Assembly: GCA_037367405.1 (NCBI GenBank)
Contig: JAZKJV010001867.1
Coordinates: 62,001 to 126,000 of the forward strand
DNA length: 64,000 bases
Reading direction: 5' to 3'
DNA from: Ottelia alismoides
Lineage: Eukaryota > Streptophyta > Magnoliopsida > Alismatales > Hydrocharitaceae
The notes beneath the pieces are model-generated. The model was not told the DNA's origin. It saw only the letters and a program-made list of their open reading frames with translations, and searched no databases. Position 1 is the first letter of the stretch; each line of letters opens with the position of its first letter. The translations under genes and the position numbers were made by a program. Below are positions 1 through 33,559 of the stretch, in pieces.

Positions 1-1017
1 CGAGTCGGACCTCGCTCTCGTGTTCCTCCAAGTGTACTTGCACCCAGCCGCATCCACAATAGACAATCCCAGAGACCGAACCACCTGCCTCATATCTGCG
101 GATCCAGGATCAGAACCCCCGCTCCCCCCGGGCCTGTCGTCCGGCAACAACGTGACATTAAGGTCGCCACAGATGATCCAAATACCGTCGCCAACCTCAG
201 GCACAACACTCTCCAGATCCGCAGCCAAGCAACCATCCTGCCGCCGACACGGGCCATAGACATTAGTAACGCACAGACAGATCCCATCCGCTCTGCGCCG
301 CAGCCGAACAGACAAGGTGAATTGGGAGGTGGAAATCCCCAGCATATCGAACGAATCAGATCGCCAACCGGAAAGCAGCCCCCAAGAAGCACATGTTGCC
401 TCCTTCTCAACCATCAAGAAAAACTCCTCTGACTCATCTCCCGCCGCAACTGGTCATCCAAAGAATGCAACTTAGTCTCCTGAAGTAAGAAAATATCTTC
501 CCCAGCCTCTCTCACCAGATTCTGCACCCCGAGCCTCTTTTCGGGTCGGCCCAGGCCCCTCACATTCAATGATAGCAGCTTCATTTGGTCACCAAAGCTT
601 CCATCTTCCTTGGGGGAATAACCCCCAAGCGCCGCGCCATATCCCTGTCGAGAGCAGCAAAACGGTTCCGCACCACTAACGAGCTGGCCTCCCTAGACTC
701 ACAACCTCAGCAGCCGCACCCGCAGCCAAAGATGCCCTCAGAGCAGCCCTCGCCTCCTTCTCAGCCGTCCTCCGCTCCCATCTCCCCCTTTCATACGCCA
801 TACCAAAACGTCGCGGCACCTCCCCACCCAAAAGCGGCAAAGACCCTCCCATCCGCCCCACCCCAGCCGGATCGGCCCCACCCCCAGCTAAGACCCCCCC
901 ACCCAACGCACACTCAGACGTGCCAGCCACCCCTCCCAGCTGGATATCCCGGCCCCCCTGAACAGCAGCCCGCTCCCCCATAGATACCTCCACCCGCGGA
1001 GAGCTTGATTTCCCCAT
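1..1017 (-). pseudogene. L1-type LINE fragment: ORF1 tail and endonuclease start
   Basis: This is the middle of a plant L1-like non-LTR retrotransposon, read on the minus strand and cut by the window edge. An ATG at 584-582 opens an apurinic endonuclease domain starting MKLLSLNVRGLGRP, followed by the catalytic LLQETKL motif. After a stop near 410 the domain resumes in another frame with NVYGP, GDLNVTLLPDDRPGG and GSADMRQ, the usual order of the EXO/endonuclease fold. The proline- and glycine-rich frame at 1017-676 looks like the end of ORF1. Reverse transcriptase would lie left of position 1. The frame breaks mean it cannot encode a working protein as seen. Similarity stops abruptly at 1017, where a chromovirus fragment in the other orientation begins. 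Confidence 0.8.
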
Positions 1018-1440
1018 TGCAGCTACGAGAACTTAGATGTAGAGCCAGATTTGACATATGAAGAGAAGCTAGTGCAGATCCTTGACAGTGATGTGAAGAA
1101 GCTTCAGCAAAGAGATTCCATTAGTCAAGGTGTTGTGGCACCGCCATGGAGTCGAAGAGGCAACATGGAAAACCGAAGCAAATATGCGGGCATGATACCC
1201 CCAGCTCTTCTCAGGTAATCATCGAAACAAGCCTATTTATTTATATACATGTGGAAAGAAAATGGCTTATTTTACCTTTAAGGTTTTTATGGCTTCAAAA
1301 CTCGTTGGAGTTTTTAAGATCAGATGAAATCCTAACAAAAACACATAGCGACCTTGACTCGAGTCTCGAGGACGAGACTCCCTTTGAGATTTTTATAAAA
1401 AGAAAAGAGACTAGCAGTTAAAAAAAGAGGTGGTATTGTG
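1018..1440 (+). pseudogene. Ty3/gypsy chromovirus pol 3' end fragment
   Basis: The plus strand reads ENLDVEPDLTYEE and then VQILDSDVKKL, which is the chromodomain-bearing integrase tail of the same family as the element at 53.2-63.1 kb. Near 1110 the frame slips: the expected end (PLV..LW..H.VEEATWE) is recovered only in another frame, so this is a dead copy. Beyond the stop, 1340-1400 repeats the sequence found just outside the LTR at 57280-57330, on the opposite strand. That stretch lies where the polypurine tract is expected. No LTR follows; the similarity ends near 1440. Confidence 0.75.
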
Positions 1441-2121
1441 TTGAATGGCTAAAAAAAGAGAAAAGCTAAAAATATCCAAATTGAATGAGGGGTTGAAAAA
1501 AAAGTGAATAGCCCATGAAAAAAAGAAGGTTTTATGTTTATTTTCTCCTCTTCATTTGTTCTCTCAGCCTGATAGTTTCCGGAAAGTATGGGAGAAAAGG
1601 GAAGTGTTGGGTAGTGTTTTCAAGACCCTATCATTTTTTAGGCACTTAACGTTAGAGTGACCTAGTATTTCAGAGTTCTCCCGGTAAGAGACTCATTGTT
1701 TGCTCAATCCTCAATTAAAAGTGAAATCCACTATGTATTCCATATTCCAGTGATCGTGAACTCCAATATTTATGGATATTCCTATGACTTCCTCCATCGA
1801 CCACGAAATCGAGTATGCGTAGATATTCCCACGACATATCCAGTGACCATAAACTCCACTACATATGGATATTTCCACGGTGTTTGTTCAGTCCTTAGGG
1901 CTTGTTTGGTTGCTGGGTTGGACTGGGTTGGGTTGGGCTGGGTTGGGTTGGGCTGGGTTGGGTTGGGTGAATAGTAATCTGTGAGGAGGAAGTACCCTTG
2001 TGAATAGTAACCAGGGTTGGGCCATTTCTCCCAGTGGGAGACTCATTTCAGCACGAGCCAGTTCGCACTCCAACCTTACAATTCCTCCTCATCAGCATGA
2101 CATGAGATGCATTGTCCTCGG
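1441..2121 (+). repeat. Noncoding 3' internal part of a copia-like derivative
   Basis: No gene is visible. The stretch around 1540-1610 (agtatgggagaaaagggaag and its surroundings) resembles 27070-27165, the 3' internal part of the copia derivative at 25.3-28.2 kb. The following 500 bases, built of diverged blocks such as gtgaactccaatatttatgg and ataaactccactacatatgg, resemble the block-repeat structure there. It runs directly into a related LTR at 2122, so it is probably the 3' internal region belonging to that LTR. Confidence 0.45.
1913..1970. repeat. GGGTTGGGCT minisatellite
   Basis: About ten head-to-tail units of gggtt/gggct run here. The preceding gggcttgtttggttg looks like a PIF/Harbinger terminal repeat start after a TTA, but I could not find the matching right end. 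I therefore list only the tandem repeat. Confidence 0.7.
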
Positions 2122-2434
2122 TGTTGGAATATATTATGTTATGCGTCACTTGTGTAAGATGGATAAATGGATCCCTCCAGGATCCATTTACCTCATTCAG
2201 TTGTTTAGCCACACATCAACCGTCTGTGGGATGTGGAGACTCGGTGAGGGTTATATAAGAAGCCCCCCACCCTCTTGTAACAGAGAGAAAGTCAATAGAC
2301 ACATTAACCCTTTGAGACGTTCTCTCGTGGTTTCATCCCGCTCCTTAGGGAGTAGGGTTCCACGTAAAAATATCATTGTTCTTCTTGTTTATTTTCTATC
2401 TCTGGTATTCGCTTCCACATTCTTTTTTTCAACA
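2122..2434 (+). mobile_element. Copia-family LTR (313 bp)
   Basis: The block begins TGTTGGAAT and ends TTTCAACA. It matches the two LTRs at 25308-25634 and 27900-28224 along its length: ggatccatttacc, the TATA box gttatataagaagc near 2250, and the box cgctccttagggagtagggttccacgtaaaaat. It is immediately followed by tgatatcagagtagg, a decayed initiator-methionine tRNA primer site. Sequence like the 3' internal region lies to its left and sequence like the 5' internal region to its right, as expected for an LTR shared by two tandem copies. Confidence 0.75.
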
Positions 2435-3192
2435 TGATATCAGAGTAGGTTTGATTATCGAGGAGTACTTTTTTCATCGTTTGTCCAAGATTCGATTTTG
2501 GTATTTTGATCTTGAAAATTATTATTGTTGGTCATTCAAGTTCGAGATCAAGTTCTAGGTTTTCTTTCTGAAACCCAAATTCTGGGGTCACGAAATTCTT
2601 GTTCAAGTTCTAGAGTTTTTGAGATCTCTAGGGTTTACTGAAATATTAGATTTACAGTTCATGAAGATCTCTCCATCGTTGATCCTCCATCGCGCAACCT
2701 CCAGGCAGGCCAACATCCTCTAGCGGCATGAGAAATGGTTCCCCGATGGGAACCCTACACCTCCAGGCGACGTCGCGCAGCACACTAAGCCATTATGGCG
2801 GTGCTCTTGACTACAGGCAGCGCCACCCTTCTACAGGCGAAGACCCTCACACACATCCAGACAGGACTCCAGAAGAAGCCCATCGAGGGGTGGCGGCAAC
2901 CATCGGACAAGGCTCCAGAAGTAGCCCTCCAACGATGCTACCCTCATCTTCATACAACGTGCACTGCTCTCCCAGCCTCTCGGCAATGCCCTCGAGCTCC
3001 CAGCGGCAGAGCCCCTCCACTGTCGCCTGCTTTGCAGCCTTCCTCTAGTGTGATCTAGCCATCTCCAAGTGCAACACCAAACGAGCATACATCTCCTCCA
3101 AGGCAGCAGGCTATGGTGATGGTGGAACATCTCTTCCGATCAAGAAGAGGAAGAGAAGAGCAGCAAGCAACGGCAATGACGCTCCTCCCCCC
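2435..3192 (+). mobile_element. Primer-binding site and 5' internal region of copia-like element
   Basis: It begins with the primer-site remnant TGATATCAGAGTAGG, then a T-rich leader like that after the LTR at 25634, followed by a GC-rich segment (2700-3190). The short frames in the GC-rich part have low-complexity composition and no gag, protease or polymerase motif. It is cut at 3192 by a different LTR. Confidence 0.5.
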
Positions 3193-3666
3193 TGATATAG
3201 CGCGCTACAAATAAATAAGGTATTATTTGTAGACCGTTAATTAAATTTTGGTCAAGTAATTTATTTAGTCCGTTGCATTTTTATTTATATAAAGAGATCG
3301 CATGTAATTTTGACTTAATTAATTAGTCGGTTAAATTAGGTAGTTAGTCGATTAGAGTCAATTAAGATAAGTTAGATTTGAATTTTGATTTTGTTTCTAT
3401 TTTTGTAATCACATCCCTTCTATATAAAGGGGGTGGTAGTCACATGTTTAAGAAACAATTCGAGTTGAAATCAAATTAAGATTTATCTCATCTCTCTCCC
3501 TTTCCCTTCTCCCTTCTCCCTTCTCCCTCAACGCGATCTCCGCGATCCTCTTCCCCAAATCCCTTGCATCTGGCGAGATTTCTCTCCTCTCCCCTCCGAT
3601 TTCTTCTCCAACAAATATTTTCTACCATCAAATTTTATTTCCACTATTGCAAATTTTAAATTTACA
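3193..3666 (+). mobile_element. LTR (474 bp) of a second LTR-retrotransposon family
   Basis: The segment starts TGATATAGCGCGC and ends AAATTTACA, giving the TG...CA ends of an LTR. It contains a TATA box (ttctatataaaggg, about 3419-3432) with a pyrimidine-rich leader after it. Four bases downstream is a perfect initiator-tRNA primer site, TGGTATCAGAGC (3672-3683). No second copy of this LTR is present in the window. Confidence 0.7.
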
Positions 3667-3683
3667 TAATTTGGTATCAGAGC

Positions 3684-3929
3684 ATGGCATCAAGATCATC
3701 CTCACAATCTAATAATCCGTACAGATGTTCGCGCAGGCATGCAACGAACGACTATCGTTTGTCGGAACATAGATGGCGAGCCGACAAAGCCTACAACAAG
3801 GAGATGATGTCCATATTGATCGAATTCCAATCAAATCTACAGGATTTGGTTGCTAATTTTGAGACCCTAAGCATCGCCAAAATTGCTGTCAAGAAAGCCG
3901 TTGAATCGAAGTCTCTCGTCGTCGAAGCA
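3684..3929 (+). pseudogene. gag N-terminal fragment after primer site
   Basis: An ATG abuts the primer site TGGTATCAGAGC and opens 82 codons (MASRSSSQSNNPYRCSRR, then an acidic/basic helical stretch) before the frame runs into the TG of the next LTR at 3930. Position directly after LTR and primer site identifies it as the start of gag, although I do not recognise the family from the residues. The rest of the element is missing, not merely displaced: no continuation is seen after 8419. Confidence 0.55.
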
Positions 3930-6900
3930 TGTAACATTCGAGTCCGAATAAACCAAACCCGACCCGAATAAGAGTATGAATGACCAAATATTGTTCAATT
4001 AATATTGAATAATAAACTCTAAATCAATCAATTGATCATAAATCAAAAGTCGTTCGGTCACAATCGACCAAAAGTCGATCACATCGTAATGCATGCCACG
4101 GAAAAGCCGCAACGCAAATTGAAAACTGCTTCGACAAAATAAGACCAACGGAATCGACCGTTCGTCAAAGAAAGATCATTTGATATTTTTAAAACACAAA
4201 ATTTAATCACAAACCCAACGGTACCTCAAGAAGCACTTTAGAAATTCCTAATCGCATGGGAGATGCACCACGTAAGCTGCCCTGTAGAACTTCTAAGTAC
4301 GTGCCACACCCATATAGCTTCCGGAATATGCGACACAACAAATCCTCCGAACTGCTGAAGGTAGCCTACTTCTGTTGTAGCATTCTATATCAAAAAAATA
4401 AAAAATTAATTTTTAATTTTCTTTGCTTCCAGCAGTTCCCAGACTGCATGCTGCCCTTGGAGCAGCTGATCAAAGGAGCTACGACTCCTTGCTGTTGGGA
4501 GCAGCTCTTGCATGGTTTGATCTCCAAATTTTGGAGATTCAAAAAGGTACAATCATATCTCTTCATGCTGCCTTCCATGCATATTAAAAATCAATTTTCA
4601 AATCTATTATATTACTTCTGAAATAAGATGAAAAGATGAGTGTTGTATAGAATTGATGAAAGTTTTGAATCAATTAAATAATTTCTAAATTGATGAATGT
4701 TTTGAATCAATTAAATAATTTCTAACATATATTTAAGAAAGATGTAAATTGGGAGGTGTTTTAGCATGCAATTAAGCTTAAATTCAGATCTCGGATTGTT
4801 CCAATTTGTTTGCATAAAAAGATGATAATTTTGATGATGATTGCATGCTTGTTAGATCTAAATTCAGAACATTAATTTCACGATCTAAAATTTAGAGAAT
4901 TGGGGGGGATAAAATGGCATGATTGTAATCTAAAATCATATCATAAATTGTTACTTTTTCATGCCTAAAAATTTGAAAGAATTAGGATGATTTGCATAAA
5001 TTTTAGTAACAATTTAAGACCATCAATTAACTCAAGATTTATATCTGATTTATTGAGAAATTAGAGGTGTTTTAGCGTGAAATTTGACTAAAATCCAAAC
5101 TGATGTTGCTACACTTTGTATGCTTGAAAGATGATGATTTACAGGTGATTAAACATGTATTTAGTCCTAATTTCATATCATTACATGCTGATGTTCATAC
5201 CTTAAAAATATGAGATTCGGAGGTGATTAATATACAACTACGACCCCAATTTCAAATACTAATAGTTACAGTTTTCATACATAAAAATGTGAAAGATTTG
5301 TGGTTTATTGCATAATTGGAGTCCAATTTCAGACCATTGAATAGCTAGAGATTCATGATTTATTTGATAAAAAAATTGAGGTATTTTGCATGCAATTAGA
5401 ACTCAAAATCAAACCTATAAATATCTCAGATTTTCATGCTTGAATGATGAGGATTCGGGGATGAATTGCATGAAACTAAACATAATTTCATACCACTGAT
5501 TTCATGTTGGTTGAGGAGAAATTAAGGGTGACTTGTATGCAATTAAATCAAGTTTTAGAGCATTGATTGGCCATTTTTTTCATGATTAAAAAATTAAGAG
5601 ATTTGGAGTGACTATCATGAAATTAAGATCAAATTATAAATCGCTAATTAATCAATGTTTTATGATTAAAAATTGAGATATTTAGGGTGAATTGACATGA
5701 AAATTGAGAATAAATTTAGATCCAATAAGTAGCTTTAAAATTCATAAGTCAAAGAAGATAGAAATTGGAAATTTGTGTTGTTTTGAACCTATGTCCAAGA
5801 TCTAATGAGTAACTCTTAATCCCTTGATTTAAATATGAAAAAAGTTGGGAATCTAACATTTTGATCTAAATCTGAATCCAGATCTAACGAATAACTTCTA
5901 ATCTTGTGATTTGAAAAATAGGATCATTGGGGTATTTTCATACAAGTGACTTAGAAAATCTAGATCAATAAGCAGTCCGCCAAATTATGAGATAATGTAT
6001 GATCAATGACTGAAAATCTTCGTGTGAATCACTAATTACAATGTTGTAAAAGTCGCCCGACTGGCCCGACTAGTAGGTCTGACTAGTCTACTCAATGGGG
6101 TGACCGACCGAATATTGACTAATCCCGACTAGGCACACTAGTCGGCCAATTTTTGCTTGGAGATACCATATTTTTTATGTTTTGCTTTTTTCATAAGCAA
6201 ACTTGTTATAATATGCTTAGTGTTTTAGTTAAATTCAATTACTTCTTTTATTTTATTATGACAGTGAAAATGTACAAAATCTATGTAAATATATTTATAA
6301 AAATGAGTTATATGTTTAAAATAATCATAAAATTCAATCCGGCTAAAGTCCGACTAAATCCGATTAATCGCCCGACTAGTGATTAATCCTTAGTCAGTGA
6401 CCTAACCGATCGAGTATCGACTACCGACTTTTGCAACATTGACTAATTATGGATCACTATTCAATAAGATTGCCGGCAAGATGCTTAGATCTGTAAAGTT
6501 AACCACAACAGAGATCGAGAGAGGATGAGGAATCAAGTCAGTGATGATGATTTAGCAATGATTGATAATTAAGAATGCCAGTCATGTTGACCCTTACACC
6601 TGACTATGCGAAGATGCTGTCGCCCTCAGCTGGGTGAGAGATAGGAAGCCCAGTTAGGGCGGAGGTCGCGTAGTGCACAGGTCTCGGATCCCAGTCTTTT
6701 CTCGACTTTTCACGAGCGCTCGTAGTTTTACGCCTCTTTGGGATCCACTGGTTTTCTTTCTGACCAGTTCCACTGACCTTGTGTTCTTTAGGGTGCCTAT
6801 GCTGGAGGGCCATCGATTCTGGTTTTTTAAGCTCGTTTGCTCGTATCAGTCGGGCCGGTTTTTCTGGAGTGACTTAGTCCGGAAAGTCTCTCTCCCGTCT

Positions 6901-8419
6901 CAAGGGCATAGTTTTGGAGTAGGCCTATCCCTCCCTTGGACCGCACTTCCACTGGGTCGGCCAGACGGAAGGGTCTCTTCGGAGGCTTCCTCACCGCTTG
7001 AGTTTTGGTTACTATTCTCGTGGGTTGGTTACACTTGAGCTTGGTTACAGTTGAGGTAGTTACAGTTGAGCTTGGTTACAATTGATTTGGTTACGAATGA
7101 GCTTGGTTTCAGTTGAGCTAGTTACTGTTTCGCCAGTAGATCCTGACGAAGAAAAAAGATCATATTATGAAAATCATCCTAATCAGATTATGAGGTACTA
7201 ACACAGTTGTCAAAGAAGATAGTAGACATGTTGGAAACTTAGTTAGGATGCATTTTACCTCACCACATGCCTACGGAGGCATCTCAATCCTAAGGCTTCC
7301 TTACTGCCTTAGAGTCATAATGAAAGGTCTCACCTAACCAAGACCATAGACTATCCACTGAGCTTGAGAAATTTAACAAGAAAAGAATCAGAACACGAGA
7401 TACATCATATACACTTACTAAGATCCATCCACATGACTCATAAACATCGGAAAGAGATCAAGATCACCTCGACCACAACAAGCATTTTATAAAGTAACGA
7501 ATTTGAATTAGGATGCCGAAGAATGGAAATCTTATACGATTTTATACTGGAGACTACAGTTGTTAGATGGAGCTAGTGGATGTATTAGGAACTTAGTTAG
7601 GATGCATTACACTCCACCGCATATGTCTACGGAGGCCCTCCAACCCTATGGCATTCTTCACGCCTTAGAGTCATAGTGTGAGGTCACACTCAGACCACGA
7701 TCACAGACTATCCACTAAGTCTGAGAGAATAGGTAAAGACAAAGATTAGATCAGAGACTCATCATCCATATTGCCAAGATTCATCAAACATGAATTATAA
7801 TTAATAAAAGACGATAGCTTAATATGGATCATATAATCAATATATGAAATGATAGTTATGGGTAATTAAGGTAAGATGAGTAAGTCAAGGGATTCACATA
7901 CAGAACAAACTTGAAAACTAGTTTCTATGCAAATAGCTCGTTAAATCTAATTGTCAAACTCTATACTTATTTTCTTTTGGAGCCACTGAATTACCTGTTA
8001 TTTTTAATTAATTGGATTTTGCTCAACTTTTGTTGATGTTCTTTTCTCCCTAATGCATGGATTGCATAGTAAGTACCTGCATCGCAGTAGTCTAACATAT
8101 ATGAGCTTCCGCAGTTACTATCGACAGGTACACATGTTATAGTTTATGTTCAGGATAATATTAATGTTTTTCTTTCTCTTCTGCTACAATTTGGGATACA
8201 TGTACATAATGCAGATTCTTGTTACATGTAATTTGTATGGAAATTTATGCAATACAAAATTGGTAACACATTGTTGGTTCTGTGGTTTGATTAGTTAATT
8301 GTGAATGCCATTCGAAACGCGAAAAATTTTCCCTCAATTTCAGTACCCTAATGCGATCTCTAGCGAACATGATACTATGAGTGATGTGTAAACGGGCATC
8401 TGAATCAGCGTGTGTCACA
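3930..8419 (+). mobile_element. Chromovirus-family LTR, 4.5 kb
   Basis: It begins TGTAACATTCGAGTCCG and ends near GTAAACGGGCATCTGAATC...GTCACA. Compared with the inverted LTRs at 53250-57277 and 59516-63139 it has the same start, the same cgttcggtcacaatcgaccaaaagtcg and gcatgccacggaaaagccgc blocks at about 4050-4115, and the same gtgtaaacgggca end block. The middle (6590-7020) matches 36860-37260 and, inverted, 54130-54560 and 60370-60820. It has no primer site at its right and no polypurine tract at its left. The 5-bp flanks (aagca, tgtcc) differ, so it is a recombined or truncated LTR. About 0.4 kb of the length is the MITE at 6039. Confidence 0.7.
6039..6441. mobile_element. hAT-type MITE (403 bp) with 8-bp TSD
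   Basis: Terminal inverted repeats CAATGTTGTAAAAGTCG and CGACTTTTGCAACATTG flank 403 bp. The outside sequence is actaatta on both sides (6031-6038 and 6442-6449), a perfect 8-bp duplication typical of hAT elements. Subterminal regions are packed with cgactagt/gactaatc motifs in both directions, a common hAT transposase-binding layout. There is no transposase frame, so the element is non-autonomous. Confidence 0.88.
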
Positions 8420-9266
8420 TGTCCATAATTAGAAGGTGTGGTAGGTCTAAATCTTAAAAGTCATTCGATGGTGGCCTTAGTTATAAGGAATAGAGAAAAG
8501 TGATATTAAAATCCTAACTTTTGAGTTTCCCTCCATGAACTCGTGCACCACTTTCCGCCAACCGGTCCTCTTTGACCAAGGTAAAAAAACTCTCGATAAA
8601 AGAAAACCAAAAGGTCCATTCATACGTAAGATCCCTTTACTTCAAGGACTTGAGAATTGTTGACGCATATTCCTCAATAACCTCTCTCACCTAACCGTCA
8701 ATCACCCCAAGTGATAGCCCAAGTGCTCCATGACCCGTCCAGCTCGAAGACCACCTACCACTAATTGAACTACATTGTCTCCAATCCACCTCAATTTTGC
8801 ATCCTCCCTCCTTGCAATGACCCAACTCTATTTCTCTCACCGCCATCCAACCCAGAGACCACACCTTTTTCTGAGTGAAAATTCAGTGTAATCTCTGCCC
8901 TCGACTGGAATGGTGATTTGGAACTTCATGTCAATTTAACAATAGATAAGCATGAGCGGAAAGGTTTATAACAAAACCTTAATATAGTTATTAGTTTCTG
9001 AGCATTAATTTCATGTCAAGCTTATTGTTGAAGTTCATATAAATTTAAATTGACTTTGGGTTTTCTTCCTTTTCTTTTTTTCTAAAAAAGCCATATAACT
9101 TCGGACCAATGTTGGTTATATTGTGATACTAGGCTCTTATCGTATTTTCCTAAGCATTTTGTAACAGATAGAAAAATGGACGATATACCACACTAACAAA
9201 TTTTGACATTTAGCAAAAAGAGATGATATTGTGTTACATTATTGAGATGACATCAAAAGAGTAAAC
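8420..9266. other. No gene seen; presumed start of myosin intron 13
   Basis: The stretch lies between the chromovirus LTR and the donor site of myosin exon 13. I see no coding similarity, and no recognisable repeat ends. The next expected myosin exon (the region after the DLIEK of exon 13) is not present on either strand. Confidence 0.5.
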
Positions 9267-32263
<22,997 letters not shown>

Positions 32264-32266
<3 letters not shown>

Positions 32267-32660
32267 TGCCTCGATCTTCGGCTCCTTCCTTCAGCTAAAG
32301 ATACGAAAATTGACTCTTCTGCATTAGAAACCTGAGTTCCCTCTCAAACGCTGGTCAATCGCCATGACAAGGCACGATGGTGGTGATCGAAGCGCCACGG
32401 CTATCGGATTCCCCGATTTTGATCTCGTTAGGGTTCTTAGATTGCACTCCTTCCTCTTCACGCGGCCGCCGACCCCGTCTTTCTGCCGCTCCCGCGCTGG
32501 GCTTCTCTCCTCCGCTTCTCACGCGATGGGGCTGCGGAATAGAGAGGGATTTGCTAAATAGGGATTCGGACGCCGCCATCTCCTCCGATCGATTGCTTCT
32601 CCACGTGATGTCTGCTTGGACGATTGTCGACCTCGCAGTCTTCTTCGGAGAGGAGCGGAG
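32264..32660 (-). CDS. Myosin exon 1: 5' leader and start codon
   Basis: The leader ends gatcgaggcaATG with the donor GTAGGTT immediately after it, so exon 1 contributes only the initiator methionine (32266-32264). The upper limit is set by a TATA-like box at about 32681-32691 and is approximate. The leader is GC-rich, unlike the neighbouring AT-rich intron. A further intron within the leader cannot be excluded. Confidence 0.75.
32355..32579 (-). other. Upstream ORF in the myosin leader (74 codons)
   Basis: An ATG in the context gagATGGCGG at 32579 opens 74 codons (MAASESLFSKSLSIPQPH...) ending about 90 bases before the myosin ATG. If the leader is unspliced, it would be translated first and could reduce initiation at the myosin start. 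No known domain. Confidence 0.4.
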
Positions 32661-32680
32661 AGGAGGGATTGCGGGAAGCT

Positions 32681-32691
32681 ATCTATATTTA
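32681..32691 (-). promoter_or_regulatory. TATA-like box of the myosin promoter
   Basis: Minus strand CTAAATATAGATAGC, followed about 30 bases downstream by a C/T-rich start-like region (tccctcctctccgctcctctcc). It is the only TATA-like run just upstream of the GC-rich leader. Confidence 0.55.
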
Positions 32692-33559
32692 GAACACTGG
32701 AGGGTCGGCGGCAGCTGAGGCGGGAGAGGGGACGAGTTTTGTTTCCTTGAGTAATGTGATTTTGCACGCCTTGCACCTAAAGAAGGCAAAGATTATGGGC
32801 GGGTTGAGTATGGGCGGTTGGACCGTTGGAGTAAGCTTTCTTGAAAAGGGCATAGATTGATGGAAATCTTTTTGTGTATTTGAGGTGGTTAGATGGTTCA
32901 GGATGATGGACTTATATGATAAGAAAAATGTTTAGATGTTATATTGATTGTAGTGATGAGTATGATGTGATTGTAATATTAACTTTTTTGGATATATATA
33001 TATATATATATATGATGTGACATGATCAAATACTTATTGTGATATCTCATTTTTTGGGGGACGTTGCGGACATTAATATCCGAAATCACCATGATTTATC
33101 ATACTCCGCAAAATCATCTCATGCATATTTGATCAACATTCAAAATATACAATTGACAGAAGTAAAGGCCGAAAAGATTGGTAAATGAAATAATGTGTTT
33201 ATTCTCATCATTCATTACCAAAATTATGTATTCCATGTCCACAAGAGATACATCAGCATAAATAAGAAATTTGTCACAATATGCTCTCAAAAGTATATTT
33301 CTCTTCAATGTGTCCAAACAAAGTAAAAGCTGGAAGTAGAAGTAAACTAAGGAAAAAGACACGTACCATGTTGGTGCAATGCATTTGGCGGAAGCTCGAA
33401 AAAAGGAGTGTTGCAGTTGCTTAGGTACACCTATTGGGTTCTGATGAAGGCAACGTTATGAAAAATTATCATAAAGATTCTAACATTAATCACTAATGTG
33501 ATGTAAACAAGGAGTGTAAAATGTCGCAAGAATACATGTACACAAACTATGAAACTAGC
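32692..33559. other. Myosin upstream region; no gene seen
   Basis: Contains a GC-rich part next to the promoter (to about 32770), a (TA)n run at 32991-33013, and AT-rich sequence without recognisable coding or repeat ends up to the solo LTR. Confidence 0.5.

Noticed and set aside
2000..2437. A 145-codon frame with a valid ATG.
   Set aside because: It runs through the copia LTR (2122-2434) and has no protein similarity I recognise; the same stretch is not open in the LTRs at 25308 and 27900.
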